Counted from the first letter of the stretch, positions 52,307 to 62,083 are shown. The stretch is DNA of 64,000 nt from Paenibacillus silviterrae (GCF_030167925.1 NZ_JASKUT010000001.1:2666001-2730000), one strand, 5' to 3'. Notes: generated by a model not told the origin, from the letters alone. Numbers and translations are program-made.

Positions 52307-53422
52307 TTATTCCCATTTAAAGGACAAGCTCGCAATAATAAAAGCAACCGCCATCCAGCCGCCGAGCAGCGCCGCTTCGGGCCAGAGGGTAGTCAAATCC
52401 GCCCCTACGTTCATCACTTGACGGAGCGAGCCCGACAGATGGGTGATCGGCAGCAGCTTTACAACAGGCTGGAGCAGCTCCGGCATATTCTTCACCGGGA
52501 AAAATACGCCTCCGAGGAACAGCAGCGGGAACGAGATGAAGCCCGCAATCGGCCCTGCGCTCTCCGGCGTCTTGGCAAGCCCGGCTACAATGAAGCCGAT
52601 GGACATGAAGGTCAGCGTGCCGAGCACGACGAACAGGATCAATAGCCACCAGGAGCCGTTCACCTGCGTATCGAAAAACAGGTAACCCACTAGAAGCACC
52701 GCAATGGCCTGAAAACCGTTCATAATTAAACGAGATGTAATTTGTGCCGCGATGAACGTGGAGGCCTTCAGCGTGGTCGACTGCATCCTGCGCAGAATCC
52801 CCCGTTCCCGCCACGCGGCAATTTGCCCGGCAACACCGTTCAGGTTGTTGGACATAATCATCATCGCCACAATGCCCGGAACGAGGAAATCGATATATTT
52901 CAAGTTAATCGATTGAATCCCCTTCGGCTGAACAGTAACCCACTGCTTGTACTGAGTGAGCTGCTTGCTCACGTTATCCGCGGCCGTCTGGACGAGCTGC
53001 ACCCCGAGCTGGGAATTGGTCATGTTCGTTTCGTCATAATAGACCGTGACCTGAGCCTCTTTCGCCGTCCCCGCAGCGGCCCCTGCCTTCACCGTCGCGA
53101 CGGCATCTCCATATCCCTTCGGGATGACCACAACGAGCTGGCGGTCGCCCTTCTTCAGCTCATCCAAAGCCGCATCATCGTTCTCCAGCATCGTCACATC
53201 CAGCACCAGCTGAGCCTTCAACGATTCGATAAACTGGGAGGACGCTGCGCTGCGGTCCTGATCAATTAATGCCGTTGACAGCTGCACCCCGCCGCCGTTG
53301 CCCAGAAACGAGCCCAGCGCAACCATCAGCACGATTGGAAACACAAGGGTAAAAAACAGGAACGACCGGTTCCGGGAAAAAATGCGCAGCTGCGCCATCG
53401 TAAGCTGTATATATGCTCTCAT
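52307..53422 (-). CDS. ABC-2 type permease
   Basis: 371 residues, ABC-2 family: one N-terminal helix (SFLFFTLVFPIVLMVALGSFLG), a large extracytoplasmic domain (~45-180), then five helices (VPGIVAMMIMSNNLNG..., FIVAGLAKTPESAGPIAGFISFPLLFLGGVFFPVKNMP, final AALLGGWMAVAFIIASLSF). Partner of the ATPase at 53419, overlapping it by 4 bp. Exporter of drugs, peptides or lipids; substrate unknown. Confidence 0.9.
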   Translation of the reverse strand: MRAYIQLTMAQLRIFSRNRSFLFFTLVFPIVLMVALGSFLGNGGGVQLSTALIDQDRSAASSQFIESLKAQLVLDVTMLENDDAALDELKKGDRQLVVVIPKGYGDAVATVKAGAAAGTAKEAQVTVYYDETNMTNSQLGVQLVQTAADNVSKQLTQYKQWVTVQPKGIQSINLKYIDFLVPGIVAMMIMSNNLNGVAGQIAAWRERGILRRMQSTTLKASTFIAAQITSRLIMNGFQAIAVLLVGYLFFDTQVNGSWWLLILFVVLGTLTFMSIGFIVAGLAKTPESAGPIAGFISFPLLFLGGVFFPVKNMPELLQPVVKLLPITHLSGSLRQVMNVGADLTTLWPEAALLGGWMAVAFIIASLSFKWE

Positions 53423-54414
53423 GCTTCTCGCAAGCTCCTTCCCGTCATCTGAAGGAATACATCCTCCAAGGTTGCCGATCGAGTCTGAAGCTCCTGGAAC
53501 TTCAGCGTCTCCCGCTCGGTGAACTGAATGAATTCAAGCAGCGAGGTCTGCAGGTGATCCGTATGCAGCACGAACACCTCGTTGCGCCGCTCGGCTCGCT
53601 TGACCTCTCCCAGCTCTCCTAACCGCTTCAGCAAACGATCGATGTCGCCCGGGTCCTCAGGAAGCTCGGGCAGCCGGAACTCGATAGCGCTGTCCGACTG
53701 CAAGCCGCTTACGAGATTGCGCGGGGTGTCCAGGGCAATGATCTCGCCCCTGTCCATCAGGCAAATGCGGTCGCACAGGACATGGGCTTCCTCCATGTAA
53801 TGCGTGGACAGCACGACCGTCTTGCCCGCTTGCTTCAGCTTGAGAATGATATCCCACAAGGTGCGGCGCGCTTGAGGATCTAAGCCTGTAGTCGGCTCAT
53901 CCAAGAATACTACCTTCGGATCATTCAAGAGCGCCAGTGCAATGGCAAGCCGCTGCTTCTGTCCGCCAGACAGTCCTTTGACCCGGGAATTCGCCTTATC
54001 CGTCAGAATCATCTGCTCCAGCAGCATATCCACCGAGAGGGAGCGCTTGTAGAAGCTGGCGTACATGTTCATGATTTCCTTCACCTTCAATAGCTCGAAC
54101 AGCGAGGTCGACTGCAATTGAACACCGATGACCTCCTTCACGCGGTTCAGCGCAGTCTGCGTATCAAAGCCGGCTACCTTCGCTATACCGCCGTCCGGCT
54201 TACGCAGCCCCTCGATCATTTCCATGGTTGTGGTTTTCCCCGCGCCGTTCGGTCCGAGCAACCCGAACACCTCGCCCTGCAGCACCTGAAAATGAATGCC
54301 GCGTACCGCCATGAAATCACCATAACGCTTCACAAGGCCCTCCACCTCGATAATCGGCTTTCGTCGGTCCTCTTCGGACAAAACAGCCGCGCCTAACCCC
54401 TCGGTATTCATCAA
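53419..54414 (-). CDS. ABC transporter ATP-binding protein
   Basis: 331 residues. Walker A GPNGAGKTT, signature LSGGQKQR, Walker B VVFLDEPTTGLD, H-loop STHYM. About 90 extra C-terminal residues (after SDSAIEFRLPELPED) form the DUF4162-like tail seen in drug and lantibiotic exporters. Cotranscribed with the ABC-2 permease. A MarR gene lies 109 bp upstream but a terminator separates them. Confidence 0.93.
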   Translation of the reverse strand: MMNTEGLGAAVLSEEDRRKPIIEVEGLVKRYGDFMAVRGIHFQVLQGEVFGLLGPNGAGKTTTMEMIEGLRKPDGGIAKVAGFDTQTALNRVKEVIGVQLQSTSLFELLKVKEIMNMYASFYKRSLSVDMLLEQMILTDKANSRVKGLSGGQKQRLAIALALLNDPKVVFLDEPTTGLDPQARRTLWDIILKLKQAGKTVVLSTHYMEEAHVLCDRICLMDRGEIIALDTPRNLVSGLQSDSAIEFRLPELPEDPGDIDRLLKRLGELGEVKRAERRNEVFVLHTDHLQTSLLEFIQFTERETLKFQELQTRSATLEDVFLQMTGRSLREA

Positions 54415-54471
54415 GTCCCACTCCTATCATTTCACTCTAGAATATTTTCATTTCGGTACTATTATGCTTAA

Positions 54472-54520
54472 AAAATCCGCTTTCCAAGCAGCACCTTTGT
54501 GCCGCCGAGAAAAGCGGGTT
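54472..54520 (-). terminator. Terminator after marR
   Basis: CCGCTTT/AAAGCGG arms (54477-54483 with 54511-54517) and an inner GCGGCAC/GTGCTGC hairpin; a six-base T-run follows on the minus strand. Confidence 0.8.
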
Positions 54521-54522
54521 AC

Positions 54523-54969
54523 TCACGGATTTTCCATGTGCTTCTCCATCTTGTTAAAGAGCTCCAGCAAGATCATACGCTCCGCTGGAGTGAGCGATTC
54601 CAGCATAGCTCCGGCAAGCGTCTCCATATGCTTCGGAAAGCTCTCCATGACCTCGCGGGCCTCTTCCGTCAGCGTGATCACAAAGCTCCGCCGATCTCCC
54701 GGATCGAGATTCCTCCGGATGAAGCGTTTCTCCTCCAGACTGTCAAGCAGCCGGGTCAACGTACTGGGGCTGATATCCTGCATCTGCCCTGCGATCTCCT
54801 TCACCACGAGCGGGCCGCGTTGGTGCAGCAGAAGAAGGATCGAAGCCTCGTGCCGATTCAGGTCACAATTGCTTTCGAACGCCTGGGTGCACTTCTTCAG
54901 CTTCTGCCCGATGAAAAGAATAAACTCACGTACCGAGCAAAGCTGCTTGGGGTCAATAGGGGAAGACAT
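54523..54969 (-). CDS. MarR-family transcriptional regulator
   Basis: 148 residues. Winged helix: LNRHEASILLLLHQRGPLVVKEIAGQMQDISPSTLTRLLDSLEEKRFIRRNLDPGDRRSFVITLTEEA, with the DPGDRRS wing. Probably represses the ABC exporter downstream or itself; its own terminator means the exporter has a separate promoter. GGAGG before the ATG. Confidence 0.92.
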   Translation of the reverse strand: MSSPIDPKQLCSVREFILFIGQKLKKCTQAFESNCDLNRHEASILLLLHQRGPLVVKEIAGQMQDISPSTLTRLLDSLEEKRFIRRNLDPGDRRSFVITLTEEAREVMESFPKHMETLAGAMLESLTPAERMILLELFNKMEKHMENP

Positions 54970-55046
54970 ACGGCCATCTCCCTCCTTCTTAGAAGACTAA
55001 TTTCATTATGGTAGTATCTGAAGTATACTTGAACGGGATTCCACTG

Positions 55047-55991
55047 TCAAACGGATGGCTCCTCCTGCAGATGCACCCAACGCTCTCCCACCCAAGTGTC
55101 AATCTTCGCCCATTCGCCTCGTACCTCAGCAGCCCAAACCGTCTGCGGACTCAAAGATAACGTCGTTCGCAGCATGCGGCCCTCCACGAGCTCGAATAGC
55201 CGGGCAGGCTGACTTAGCACCATTTCTCCCTGCATGTCCAGCGGCTCCCCTTCTACGGTTTCGGACAAGAACTTGTTGATGCCCGTGGCAAGCCCTTGCA
55301 CCATTCGGCCTACATATTCCGAGTCGGACAGTAACTCATCCTCTCTTGGATTGGACATAAAGCCCATCTCTACAAGGATCGTCGGCACCTCCGACCAGTT
55401 AAAGCCGCTCAGATCCGTACGTGGCACGGCACCTCGAGAAACAGCGCCGGTAGCAGCAATTACCTCGGGGAGTACAACCTCCGCCGCGCGGCGGCTTTCT
55501 TCATGGATCGCACCTGTATACTTATTCAAGCCAGGGTAAAGCATCGTCATGCCCTGCGTCTTGGATGAGCTGTCGCCATCGGCGTGAATACGCACCGCAA
55601 GGTCTGCGGCTGCTTCATTGCATACCGCCGCGCGCTCCCGATTCGAAAGATTCACATCGTGCACCTCGCGGGTCATCACGACCTTGTAGCCGTATTCCTG
55701 CAGCCGGTCGCGGAGCAGCAGCCCTGCATCCAAATTGACCGCATACTCCGGCCTCTTCGTTTTCACCCCTGCCGTTCCCGAAGATACCTTCGGCTTCGTT
55801 TCCGCAGCACCGGGTCCTATTGGCTCATGTTCATTAATCCCCCGCAGCTGGTGCCCCGGGTCAAGACAAACCGTTCGTTCCTTGTGCGGCGCTGCTTGAG
55901 CTACCCATCCCGACTCCAGCCCTAATAGGCCCACTAAGCCAATCAGGCATACTATTCTTCCCAGTCTTCCCGCTTGCCCGCCACGCTTCAT
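55047..55991 (-). CDS. N-acetylmuramoyl-L-alanine amidase (Amidase_3)
   Basis: 314 residues. Signal peptide (IVCLIGLVGLLGLESGWVAQA). Amidase_3 zinc ligands: His in CLDPGHQ, Glu in the KRPEYAVNLD helix, His in RIHADGD, and catalytic Glu in VEMGFMSNPRED. The last ~60 residues (ARLFELVEGRMLRTTLSLSPQTVWAAEVRGEWAKIDTWVGERWVHL) look like a small SH3-type wall-binding domain. Cleaves the amide link between muramic acid and the stem peptide. Single gene. Confidence 0.92.
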   Translation of the reverse strand: MKRGGQAGRLGRIVCLIGLVGLLGLESGWVAQAAPHKERTVCLDPGHQLRGINEHEPIGPGAAETKPKVSSGTAGVKTKRPEYAVNLDAGLLLRDRLQEYGYKVVMTREVHDVNLSNRERAAVCNEAAADLAVRIHADGDSSSKTQGMTMLYPGLNKYTGAIHEESRRAAEVVLPEVIAATGAVSRGAVPRTDLSGFNWSEVPTILVEMGFMSNPREDELLSDSEYVGRMVQGLATGINKFLSETVEGEPLDMQGEMVLSQPARLFELVEGRMLRTTLSLSPQTVWAAEVRGEWAKIDTWVGERWVHLQEEPSV

Positions 55992-56069
55992 CCCAGCTCC
56001 AACCCTTCCGTATAACCGTATCTTTCATCCATTCGCCATCATATCCCACAAATCCTACCGACAACAAGA

Positions 56070-56092
56070 AAAGCGGCCTCTCCAGGCCGCTC
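56070..56092 (-). terminator. Terminator after rpoD
   Basis: AGCGGCCT/AGGCCGCT stem around a four-base loop, then TTTTCTTG on the minus strand, 12 bp after the rpoD stop. Confidence 0.8.
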
Positions 56093-56103
56093 CCTCGCAT
56101 ACG

Positions 56104-57228
56104 TCAGCTATCCATAAAATCCTTCAGCCTTCTGCTGCGGCTCGGATGTCTCAGCTTCCTGAGCGCCTTCGCCTCAATCTGGCGAATCCGCTCACGGGTA
56201 ACACCGAACACCTTACCCACTTCCTCCAGCGTCCTTGTGCGGCCGTCGTCCAGGCCAAAGCGCAATCGCAGAACATTTTCTTCCCGCTCCGTAAGCGTAT
56301 CAAGAACCTCCTCCAGCTGCTCTCGAAGCAGCTCGAAGGCCGCGGCATCCGCGGGAGCCAGCGCATCCTGATCCTCGATAAAATCACCGAGGTTCGAGTC
56401 GTTCTCTTCCCCGATCGGCGTCTCCAGCGATACCGGCTCTTGAGAGATCTTCATGATCTCGCGAACCTTCTCTTCGCTTAATTCCATCGCTTTCGCGATC
56501 TCCTCCGGCGTCGCCTCCCGGCCGAGATCCTGCAGCAGCTGTCTGGATACACGCACCAGTTTATTGATCGTCTCAATCATATGTACGGGAATCCGAATCG
56601 TCCTAGCCTGGTCGGCGATTGCACGGGTGATAGCCTGGCGAATCCACCAGGTTGCGTAAGTACTGAACTTAAACCCTTTGCGATGATCAAACTTCTCCAC
56701 CGCCTTGATCAAGCCCATGTTTCCTTCTTGAATCAAATCGAGGAACAGCATGCCTCTCCCGACATATCGTCTTGCGATACTGACGACTAGCCGCAGGTTC
56801 GCTTCGGCAAGTCTGCGCTTCGCCTCTTCATCTCCCTGTTCAATCCGCAGAGCCAGCTTTACTTCCTCTTCACCGGAAAGAAGCCCGACACGTCCGATCT
56901 CTTTTAAATACATGCGAACCGGATCATCAATCTTGATCCCCGGAGGTAAGGTCAGATTATCCAAGTCGAAATCCGTGTCAGCAGGAGCCCCCTCTTGCTG
57001 TTGTTGTTCTCTGCCGTTATCCGCGGCGTCGCTAATGTCAATGCCTTGTTCGATGAGCTGCTCAAAGAAATCGTCAATCTGATCCGGGTCCTGTTCAAAG
57101 GGAGCCAGCTTCTCCGTAATTTCCCGGTAGGTCAACGAGGAGCGCTTCTTCCCCAGCTCTATAAGTTGCTCTTTTACTTGTTCGAGAGTCGGCTTTGTTT
57201 GCAGCTCCTCACGTTGATCGTCAGTCAT
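56104..57228 (-). CDS. rpoD: RNA polymerase sigma factor RpoD (SigA type)
   Basis: 374 residues, Bacillales SigA length. Region 1.1 (~1-80), region 1.2 [16 protein letters not shown], region 2 [38 protein letters not shown] with [16 protein letters not shown], region 3, and region 4 [31 protein letters not shown]. All residues for -10 and -35 reading are kept. A poly-Q stretch joins 1.1 and 1.2. Usually rpoD follows dnaG; here no dnaG is upstream and the gene is flanked by its own terminator and an intergenic region, so it is either relocated or a second copy. Confidence 0.95.
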   Translation of the reverse strand: MTDDQREELQTKPTLEQVKEQLIELGKKRSSLTYREITEKLAPFEQDPDQIDDFFEQLIEQGIDISDAADNGREQQQQEGAPADTDFDLDNLTLPPGIKIDDPVRMYLKEIGRVGLLSGEEEVKLALRIEQGDEEAKRRLAEANLRLVVSIARRYVGRGMLFLDLIQEGNMGLIKAVEKFDHRKGFKFSTYATWWIRQAITRAIADQARTIRIPVHMIETINKLVRVSRQLLQDLGREATPEEIAKAMELSEEKVREIMKISQEPVSLETPIGEENDSNLGDFIEDQDALAPADAAAFELLREQLEEVLDTLTEREENVLRLRFGLDDGRTRTLEEVGKVFGVTRERIRQIEAKALRKLRHPSRSRRLKDFMDS

Positions 57229-57266
57229 AATTCATCTCCCTTGCTCGTGAGTCATGGTGATTCCAG

Positions 57267-57295
57267 TTGACAATACCACGGTACTATGCTAATCT
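57267..57295 (+). promoter_or_regulatory. Strong sigma-A promoter in the rpoD-yhbH intergenic region
   Basis: Perfect TTGACA (57267-57272), 17-bp spacer, TAATCT (57290-57295). Plus strand, pointing away from rpoD; transcription would begin near 57302. Confidence 0.6.
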
Positions 57296-57301
57296 TAATA
57301 T

Positions 57302-57431
57302 AGATAATTATGCACGTAATACCACCAATAATATACTAATCTTTATTGTACCAAATTTATTTTTTCATGACAACACTTTTTTTCACGAGATCAACAAAGC
57401 TGACTCCTACATCATAGGGTCGGCTTTTTTT
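57302..57431 (+). ncRNA. Candidate small RNA or terminated leader between rpoD and yhbH
   Basis: The region from the predicted start (near 57302) to a terminator is about 130 nt and has no credible reading frame. The terminator is AAAGCTGAC (57398-57406 region) pairing with GTCGGCTTT (57419-57427) and running into seven T. It may be an independent sRNA or an attenuated leader of yhbH, which starts 138 bp later. No family was recognised. Confidence 0.4.
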
Positions 57432-57568
57432 GCTTCTAGGAATGGCCAAAATGGGACAAGCCCGCAAAAATTTCTGTTCACATATCCCCCCTCTCCTCGA
57501 ATATAAATAGTAACAAGCACTTTTTTCATCTTATCGTTATTTTGCCTTTCATCCAGGAGGTGTCTCCC

Positions 57569-58732
57569 ATGACAGAACCGCTATTCACCGTATCCCGTGA
57601 AGATTGGTCCCTGCACCGCAAAGGCTATCAAGATCAAACTCGACATCAGGAGAAAGTGCGTGAGGCCGTAAAGCAAAATTTGCCGGATCTCGTGTCCGAT
57701 GAGAGCATTATTATGTCTGACGGCAAGCAAACCGTCAAAATCCCGATCCGAAGCTTGGATGAGTACCGTTTTCGCTACAACTACAACAAGAGCAAGCATG
57801 TGGGTCAAGGCGACGGAGATAGTCAGGTTGGGGACGTACTAGGAGTCGATCCCCAAGCGGCCAGCGGCCCGGGTAAAGGCGAAGGCGCGGGAGATAAAGC
57901 CGGCGAAGACTATTATGACGCGGAGGTCGAACTGGAGGAGCTTCAGTCGATGCTCTTCGAGGAGCTGGAGCTCCCGAATTTGCAGAAGAAAGAGAAGGAT
58001 AATGTCACTTCGAAGGAAATCATTTTTAACGATGTCCGCAAGAAGGGGATTATGTCCAATATTGATAAAAAGCGCACGATCCTCGAAAATCTGCGCCGCA
58101 ACTCGCGGGAAGGCAGCCCCGGCATCCACGGGATCAGCCCCGATGACCTTCGCTTCCGCACCTGGGAAGAGAAGATCACGCCGCAATCCAATGCTCTGAT
58201 ATTGGCCATGATGGATACCTCAGGCTCGATGGGCTCCTTTGAGAAGTACATTGCCCGCAGCTTCTTCTTCTGGATGACCCGGTTCCTGCGAACCAAGTAC
58301 GAGAAGGTGGAAATCGTGTTCATCGCGCATCATACGGAAGCGAAAGAGGTCACGGAAGAGGAGTTCTTTACGAAAGGCGAAAGCGGCGGAACGATTTGCT
58401 CCTCGGCCTACCAGCTTGCCGTTGACCTCATCGATCGCAGGTATCCCCCTAGCCGTTACAATATTTACCCGTTCCACTTCTCCGACGGAGACAATTTGAC
58501 CTCCGATAACGAGCGCTGCGTGAAGCTGATCGGCGAGCTGGTCAAGCGCAGTAATATGTTCGGCTACGGAGAGGTGAACCAATACAACCGCAGCAGCACG
58601 TTAATGTCCGCTTACCGCAACATTCATGATCCGAAATTCGTTCATTATGTTATCAGGGAAAAGGGCGAAGTGTATAAAGCGCTCAAAACCTTCTTCCCGA
58701 AAAGCGGTGAACTCAAGGCAGCTACTAGATAA
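57569..58732 (+). CDS. yhbH: Sporulation protein YhbH (DUF444)
   Basis: 387 residues from ATG 57569 (AGGAGGT upstream; an earlier TTG frame start has no site). DUF444 family, YeaH in Gram-negatives. A VWA-like domain in the C-terminal half has MIDAS-type motif [15 protein letters not shown], followed by [32 protein letters not shown] and [16 protein letters not shown]. The N-terminus is charged, with a G-rich linker. In B. subtilis it is a sporulation gene working with PrkA and SpoVR. SpoVR is about 0.9 kb downstream here; PrkA is not in the window. Confidence 0.93.
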   Translation: MTEPLFTVSREDWSLHRKGYQDQTRHQEKVREAVKQNLPDLVSDESIIMSDGKQTVKIPIRSLDEYRFRYNYNKSKHVGQGDGDSQVGDVLGVDPQAASGPGKGEGAGDKAGEDYYDAEVELEELQSMLFEELELPNLQKKEKDNVTSKEIIFNDVRKKGIMSNIDKKRTILENLRRNSREGSPGIHGISPDDLRFRTWEEKITPQSNALILAMMDTSGSMGSFEKYIARSFFFWMTRFLRTKYEKVEIVFIAHHTEAKEVTEEEFFTKGESGGTICSSAYQLAVDLIDRRYPPSRYNIYPFHFSDGDNLTSDNERCVKLIGELVKRSNMFGYGEVNQYNRSSTLMSAYRNIHDPKFVHYVIREKGEVYKALKTFFPKSGELKAATR

Positions 58733-58832
58733 AGTTTGTCTAAAGAAATGCCGAAGGTTCTATATTGACGTCGAATTATAGGCTATAATGTCAATAAAAT
58801 GAAGCGATTCAGTAAATGAGGCGGCTGTGGAT

Positions 58833-59027
58833 ATGGATAAAAAAAACAAAGCTTGTGCCAAGATCAGGTTTGACAGTAGAGAAGAAGCGACGCATTTCGC
58901 CAACGGCATGAAGATTACCATCACGAACGATCTGGAAGCTTACCTTTGCAGCATTTGTTCCGGCTGGCACATTCGGATTAGCGGCAAGGGAAGTAAGGAT
59001 TCCATAGATACAGCCCTGTGTTCATAA
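58833..59027 (+). CDS. Small zinc-ribbon-like protein
   Basis: 64 residues from ATG 58833 (GTG at 58827 is an alternative); GAGGCGG upstream. Basic start, helix DSREEATHFANGM, then YLCSICSGWHIRISG with CxxC and a nearby His, which may bind zinc with the earlier Cys (KACAKIRF). Function unknown. The transcription terminator overlaps its last codons. Confidence 0.6.
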   Translation: MDKKNKACAKIRFDSREEATHFANGMKITITNDLEAYLCSICSGWHIRISGKGSKDSIDTALCS

Positions 59028-59044
59028 CACGGGCTGTTTTTTTA
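59011..59044 (+). terminator. Terminator overlapping the end of the small zinc-ribbon gene
   Basis: CAGCCC.GTGTT pairs with AACAC.GGGCTG (59011-59022 with 59026-59036), then nine T. Confidence 0.85.
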
Positions 59045-59263
59045 TGATTTGATACCAGGCAATCGTTCCTCCAAGGCTCGGATCATATCCGCGTAAGTAT
59101 CCCTTAGCTCCGCCATGGTTATCAGCTCCGGAACCATCCTTCGTTCCTCCTCCGAATGCTGGTCCAGCACACTTCCCAGTCCGTCGAAATTGAACTTGAG
59201 GTCCTTATAGGTTTGGTCCAGCTTCTCAAGAACGACACCAATTAAAGATGCATATTGCTCCAC
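59042..59263 (-). CDS. Small hypothetical helical protein
   Basis: 73 residues, helical and charged (ASLIGVVLEKLDQTYKDLKFNFDGLGSVLDQHSEEERRMVPELITMAELRDTYADMIRALEERL). ATG at 59263 with GGAG upstream. Not recognised. Convergent with the zinc-ribbon gene; both end at the same terminator region. Confidence 0.55.
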   Translation of the reverse strand: MEQYASLIGVVLEKLDQTYKDLKFNFDGLGSVLDQHSEEERRMVPELITMAELRDTYADMIRALEERLPGIKS

Positions 59264-59654
59264 AAGGGTTCCCTCCGTTTGGTTACTATTTTGAAAGCTT
59301 ACCGATCAAGTAGCGGATTCCGAACTCCTCGACCGCGATCGTCGCGGCCATCGGATCATCGTTAGCCCCAGTGGATTGCAGCTTCTTCAGCTCCTCCACC
59401 TTCGATAGAAGATCAACAACTTCATAAACATATGTTCATTTTAACATATGTTATTCGTTGACACTTGAAATTCCATATTACAATTAAAAATGACCTAGGA
59501 GTTGATTATCCATGAAATTGGCATGAACCCCGTATTGGAAGAAGCCGCAGAGCAAACTGGCGATTATTGTCGCCCTTCCCCCCCGCATACTCCCCCGTCC
59601 CATCGCATACATATGGTATGAACCTTAAAACTCCTTGCCGGAGGGGGACGGACG
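59264..59654. other. Intergenic stretch with gene remnants before spoVR
   Basis: No complete gene. On the minus strand, 59289-59430 holds a ~45-codon open frame (ending GIRYLIGKLSK) with no start codon or ribosome site, likely a remnant. Two AACATATGTT-like decamers (about 59428-59455) lie before a TTGACA at 59458 on the plus strand, and a few short frames follow. Composition is AT-rich. Confidence 0.45.
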
Positions 59655-61088
59655 ATGAACCACGATGAATACATGAAGCAGCTCAATTATGCGATTGCAG
59701 AAATAACGGAAATCGCGCAAGGCTTCGGACTCGATTTTTACCCGATGCGGTATGAAATTTGTCCGGCCGATATCATCTACACGTTTGGTGCTTACGGGAT
59801 GCCGACCCGCTTTTCCCATTGGTCGTTTGGCAAGACCTTTCATAAAATGAAAATGCAGTACGACCTCGGCCTCAGCAAAATATACGAGCTCGTCATCAAC
59901 TCCGACCCCTGCTACGCCTTCCTGCTGGACGGCAACTCCCTCATTCAAAACAAGCTGATCGTAGCTCACGTACTCGCTCACTGCGATTTCTTCAAGAACA
60001 ATGTCCGCTTCTCCAAAACGAACCGCAACATGGTCGAAAGCATGTCCGCCACAGCCGAGCGCATCAGGCAATACGAGATTCAATACGGGACGGAGGAGGT
60101 CGAGCGCTTCATCGACGCCGTGCTGGCTATTCAGGAGCATGTCGATCCGCTGATCATGAAGCCGTATCACCGCCAGCGCGAGGAGCGAGATCCCCGCAAC
60201 AACCAGTTAAGGGCAAAGCCGGAGCGCCAATTCGGCTATGAGGATCTGTGGGACCTCGATGAGCGCGGCAAGGAGAGCTCCGATAAGCCGAAGCAGCCGC
60301 AATCGAAGTTCCCGCCGGTAAAGCAGAAGGACATCATGCTGTTCATTGAGGAGCATGGGCACTATTTGAAGGATTGGCAGCGCGACATCATGACGATGCT
60401 TCGCGACGAGATGCTCTACTTCTGGCCGCAGATCGAAACGAAAATCATGAACGAAGGCTGGGCCTCCTACTGGCATCAGCGCATCATGAGAGAGCTCGAT
60501 TTGACGGAGGACGAAACGATCGAATACGCCAAGCTGAACTCCTCCGTCGTTGTCCCGTCTCGCCACTCGCTCAATCCTTACTATCTGGGACTCAAAATTT
60601 TCGAGGACATCGAGAAGCGCTGGGATAACCCGACGCCGGAAGAACGGGAACGCTTCGGGCGTAAGGGCGGTGAGGGACGGCAGAAGATGTTCGAGGTCCG
60701 GGAGGTCGATTCCGACATCTCCTTCATCCGCAACTATATGAACAAGAAGCTGGTCGAGGAGCTGGATCTTTACGTTTTTGAGAAAAAGGGGCCGGAATGG
60801 AAGATCACCGACAAGTCGTGGGAAAACATCCGCGATCAGCTGGTGTACTCGCGGGTGAATGGCGGCTTCCCTTACATCTCGGTGGACAATGGGGATTATG
60901 AACGAAACGGCGAGCTCTACTTGTTCCACGAATACGAAGGGATGGAGCTCGATCTCAAGTATGTGGAACGCACCATCCCTTACATTCATCAGCTGTGGGG
61001 CAAGACGGTGCATCTGGAAAGTGTTGTGGAAGGGAAACCGGTGCTGTTCACGTATGACGGGAAGAAGCATCAGAGGAAGTTTCTATAG
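59655..61088 (+). CDS. spoVR: Stage V sporulation protein R (SpoVR)
   Basis: 477 residues, family length. Characteristic blocks: [85 protein letters not shown], and the C-terminal [40 protein letters not shown]. SpoVR is needed for spore cortex formation in Bacillus; its homologue YcgB is linked to YeaG/YeaH. GGAGGGGG before the ATG. Terminator follows. Confidence 0.97.
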   Translation: MNHDEYMKQLNYAIAEITEIAQGFGLDFYPMRYEICPADIIYTFGAYGMPTRFSHWSFGKTFHKMKMQYDLGLSKIYELVINSDPCYAFLLDGNSLIQNKLIVAHVLAHCDFFKNNVRFSKTNRNMVESMSATAERIRQYEIQYGTEEVERFIDAVLAIQEHVDPLIMKPYHRQREERDPRNNQLRAKPERQFGYEDLWDLDERGKESSDKPKQPQSKFPPVKQKDIMLFIEEHGHYLKDWQRDIMTMLRDEMLYFWPQIETKIMNEGWASYWHQRIMRELDLTEDETIEYAKLNSSVVVPSRHSLNPYYLGLKIFEDIEKRWDNPTPEERERFGRKGGEGRQKMFEVREVDSDISFIRNYMNKKLVEELDLYVFEKKGPEWKITDKSWENIRDQLVYSRVNGGFPYISVDNGDYERNGELYLFHEYEGMELDLKYVERTIPYIHQLWGKTVHLESVVEGKPVLFTYDGKKHQRKFL

Positions 61089-61096
61089 TTACAACG

Positions 61097-61137
61097 AAGC
61101 CGCTGCGGATGCTGGAGAAGCATCCGCAGCGGCTTTT
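61097..61137 (+). terminator. Terminator after spoVR
   Basis: Perfect 16-bp stem (61097-61112 with 61120-61135) around seven bases, followed by TTTT. Confidence 0.9.
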
Positions 61138-61140
61138 CTG

Positions 61141-62058
61141 CTACAGATCGGCTAACACTGCCGCAAGATGACGCTCCAAGCGATCCTTCATCATAGCAGT
61201 CGTTAGATGGGTCACACCGCAGGCTGTCCAGCCGGAGTATACCTCCGGAGGTCCCGGCAAAAATTCGAGAATGGAGACAAGCTCCCAATACGGCTCGTAA
61301 TCGAAGTCATCCCCCGCGAGACGGCGGTAGACGGACAGGAAGGCTGCCGCGGTCTCAGGCCCGAACAGAAGCGCCAGGTTCAGGCGGCAGTGGCCCACAT
61401 CGACCCCGGCAGGGCCGCGGCAGGCATTCACCCAGTCCACAACTCCGCTGACCCGTCCGTCCTGCCAGAGAACATTGGTCGGGTGATAGTCCCTGTGGAG
61501 GAACACCGTCCTTCCCTCCGGCGGCGGCAGGCGAACGATGCGAATCGCTCGTTCCCACAAAGCCGGCTGCTCCGTCCATGACGGTACCGTTAAGCTATCG
61601 CGATCGTTATAGCTGAAATAGGTCCAGGCATGTCCTTCTCCGGTGCAGCGATGAATCTGTACGAGAGGCTCGGCCAGCCGGTGCAGCCACACGTCCATCC
61701 GAACAGACTGCAGGTGTACATGACCGGGCAGCAGCGACATCAGGACTAGTGGTCTCCTCTGTTCATCGACTCCCTCTTCATGGAAGCCGATCACCCGGGG
61801 CACGGTAACTCCTGTTGACGCGGCAAGCCCCAAGCTGCGCGCCTCATGGAGCGCGAGATCAGGTTCCTTTTCCAGCCACTCCCGGTTCGTGAACTGCCTG
61901 AGCACGAGCTGATGCAAAGCGCCCCGGCTGCTAATCACCAACCGGTGCACCGCCGAGGAAGCGCCGCCTGGCATGGGCTGAACCGATTCAACGGAAGCGC
62001 CGGCCCCTACACAGGCAGCAGCCCATTGCAGCGATGCAGAAGATGGAAAGTCAGCCAT
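61141..62058 (-). CDS. Aminoglycoside phosphotransferase (APH)-family kinase
   Basis: 305 residues from MADFPSS (62058; AAGGAAG upstream). APH fold: PGGASSAVHRLVI loop, VLMSLLPGHVHL hinge, catalytic VFLHRDYHPTNVLW, metal site GVVDWVNACRGPAGVDVGHCRLNL. Substrate unknown: many such proteins phosphorylate sugars, choline or amino compounds rather than antibiotics. It starts 25 bp after the manA stop, so the two are likely cotranscribed. Confidence 0.85.
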   Translation of the reverse strand: MADFPSSASLQWAAACVGAGASVESVQPMPGGASSAVHRLVISSRGALHQLVLRQFTNREWLEKEPDLALHEARSLGLAASTGVTVPRVIGFHEEGVDEQRRPLVLMSLLPGHVHLQSVRMDVWLHRLAEPLVQIHRCTGEGHAWTYFSYNDRDSLTVPSWTEQPALWERAIRIVRLPPPEGRTVFLHRDYHPTNVLWQDGRVSGVVDWVNACRGPAGVDVGHCRLNLALLFGPETAAAFLSVYRRLAGDDFDYEPYWELVSILEFLPGPPEVYSGWTACGVTHLTTAMMKDRLERHLAAVLADL

Positions 62059-62083
62059 AAGCAACACTTCCTTCACTCCGTAA

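Noticed and set aside
55861-56100. 79-codon minus-strand frame upstream of the amidase
   Set aside because: It overlaps the amidase start and the rpoD terminator, has no ribosome site and no recognisable features.
59523-59621. 32-codon plus-strand frame before spoVR
   Set aside because: No ribosome site at proper distance and a proline/histidine-rich end typical of non-coding reading.
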